Source: an uncultured Selenomonadales bacterium
Lineage (GTDB): Bacteria; Bacillota_C; Negativicutes; Selenomonadales; Selenomonadaceae
Assembly: GCA_937907035.1 (NCBI GenBank)
Contig: CALCTX010000089.1
Span: 1-6,100 of the forward strand
Direction: 5' to 3'
DNA: 6,100 nt
Part shown: positions 5,088 through 6,100 of the stretch, in pieces
How the letters are laid out: each line of letters opens with the position of its first letter
Position numbering within the stretch: the stretch's first letter is position 1
Program-made: the position numbers and the translations under genes
The notes under the pieces: model-generated
Database searches by the model: none
Told to the model about the DNA's origin: nothing
What the model saw: only the letters and a program-made list of their open reading frames with translations

Positions 5088-6100
5088 AACATAATGAAAT
5101 GTTTTACCAAAATACCGAAAGAAATGACGGGGGCTTTTTGGGAATCAGATACATTATATGTTGTAAGTGCTGAAATTATTGACGGAGAATTATGGGTAAA
5201 ATATACCGCATCTGAAAAATTAACTGATTGGCTGGCGGGAGGAAATGTTCCAACTCCGGCAGAGCGTTTGAAACTTTGTTGTACAAAATCCGGAATGGCC
5301 TTGGATTCATTAGCGATAGCCATTTCTCAAGCAGTAGTTTTTTCGTATGAAAAAGTATTTCCTTTACCATTACCGGAGGGTAATAAATGTGATGATATGT
5401 TGCGATTGGATATTTTAGTTAACGGCCCCTATGAGAATGATAATTGCTGGTGGTCAGCAATGCCAGTTGATGGAGAGGGGAAGTTTTATTTAACGGCGAT
5501 TGGCGAAGATGTCGGAGTGGGGTTGCTGAGAGAGTTATCAAAGACAGCCATTAAGCCGGTATCGATAGTTGCGGAAAAAGCCGATTATCAGTTTTTATAT
5601 GATGAACAATGCTTGGATTATGCAGGCAAACAAATACGACTTAAAGATAATGTAAGAAATACGGTTTGGGATCATGGAATGCAAACAGCCTTATGGGCAG
5701 CGTTGTCCGGCATATATTTTGATAAGTCAAATATGTTGCCGAAAGCTGAACGGCCGGGGAGGTTTTCCTGGAAATATTTGGAATTGTGTCTGATTGGCGG
5801 GGCTATTTTATTTGGTGCATGCTTATTTCTGGGAAATAGTTGGCAGCTTCATAAGATTGAGCAACAGTTGGCAGAACAACACGAACGATTTGAGCTGGTT
5901 GCTGATGAACGGAGAAAGATGAAGCTTAATGAACAAGCAGAGCAAAAAATAAAAAAAGCCGACCGGTTAATGATCAAGATTTCTCAAAATCGCCGGTCGT
6001 TCTATAATTTGTTTTTGCGATTGGGATTGGCAACGGATGGTGATCCATATATCAATGAATTGAAGATTGATAATGAAGGAAATATCGTTGTATATGGTCA
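5079..6100 (+). CDS. PilM/PilN-type or GspL-like pilus assembly platform protein (3' partial)
   Basis: This reading frame is open from 5079 to the window edge, giving 340 complete codons. Residues 1 to about 225 are soluble and predicted cytoplasmic, about 232-252 form one membrane helix (ELCLIGGAILFGACLFL), and about 255-300 are highly charged and likely coiled coil (HKIEQQLAEQHERFELVADERR and onward). The remainder looks like the start of an outer alpha-beta domain. This topology is that of GspL, or of PilM fused to PilN: TALWAALSG (203-211) resembles the last helix of the PilM actin-like fold, and NMLPKAERP (218-226), just before the membrane helix, resembles the INLLP motif at the PilN N-terminus that docks on PilM. 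An obvious actin-like phosphate motif is not seen near the N-terminus. Gene order I-J-K-L as in type II secretion supports the call. It starts one base after the preceding TGA; an ATG at 5094 is a 15-base-shorter alternative. It would link the cytoplasmic ATPase to the pilus machinery. Confidence 0.65.
   Translation, partial: MRENIMKCFTKIPKEMTGAFWESDTLYVVSAEIIDGELWVKYTASEKLTDWLAGGNVPTPAERLKLCCTKSGMALDSLAIAISQAVVFSYEKVFPLPLPEGNKCDDMLRLDILVNGPYENDNCWWSAMPVDGEGKFYLTAIGEDVGVGLLRELSKTAIKPVSIVAEKADYQFLYDEQCLDYAGKQIRLKDNVRNTVWDHGMQTALWAALSGIYFDKSNMLPKAERPGRFSWKYLELCLIGGAILFGACLFLGNSWQLHKIEQQLAEQHERFELVADERRKMKLNEQAEQKIKKADRLMIKISQNRRSFYNLFLRLGLATDGDPYINELKIDNEGNIVVYG

Noticed and set aside
5960..5999. 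Inverted repeat CGACCGG...CCGGTCG as a terminator or regulatory hairpin
   Set aside because: The 7-base arms are separated by 26 bases, lie within the open last gene, and are not followed by a T run. Probably a coincidence of codons.

Overview
The window is a gene-dense, single-strand (+) stretch in which nearly every gene overlaps or abuts the next. No stretch over about 10 bases is non-coding. The order is: lepB 3' end, rbgA (ylqF), rnhB, a FliK-like protein, an FlhB C-terminal-domain protein (YlqH/FlhX type), three type IV pilin-like (prepilin) proteins, and a membrane assembly protein of the PilM/PilN or GspL type that runs off the right edge. I see no RNA gene, insertion sequence, CRISPR array, convincing promoter or terminator.

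The order rbgA-rnhB-FliK-like-FlhB-like matches the ylqF-rnhB-ylqG-ylqH order I recall from Bacillus subtilis, so this is a Firmicutes (Bacillota) genome. A pilus or type II secretion-like pseudopilin cassette joined to this cluster would fit a diderm Firmicute such as a Negativicute. That placement is inference with modest confidence.

Region by region: 1-98 is the C-terminus of signal peptidase I. 100-969 is the ribosome-assembly GTPase RbgA. 962-1570 is ribonuclease HII. 1576-3435 is a large, low-complexity protein ending in a FliK-like domain. 3432-3758 is a soluble stand-alone FlhB C-domain that lacks the NPTH cleavage motif. 3768-4154, 4151-4663 and 4664-5077 are three minor-pilin/pseudopilin genes whose order resembles gspI-gspJ-gspK (or pilV-pilW-pilX). 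5079-6100 is a cytoplasmic domain plus one membrane helix plus coiled coil, placed where gspL sits in type II secretion operons. The last four genes plausibly form the tip and inner-membrane platform of a pilus, competence pseudopilus or secretion pseudopilus. Its ATPase, platform protein GspF/PilC, major pilin and prepilin peptidase are not in the window.

The most striking feature is an abrupt change of base composition and codon use inside rnhB, at about 1025-1060, over the codons of the conserved DEAGRGPLAGP motif. Everything to the left is GC-rich with Leu as CTN and Pro as CCC; everything to the right is AT-rich with Leu largely TTA/TTG and Pro mostly CCG. The reading frame stays intact. 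This is either a recombination junction within a conserved gene or a chimeric assembly join, and it should be resolved before the two halves are treated as one genome.
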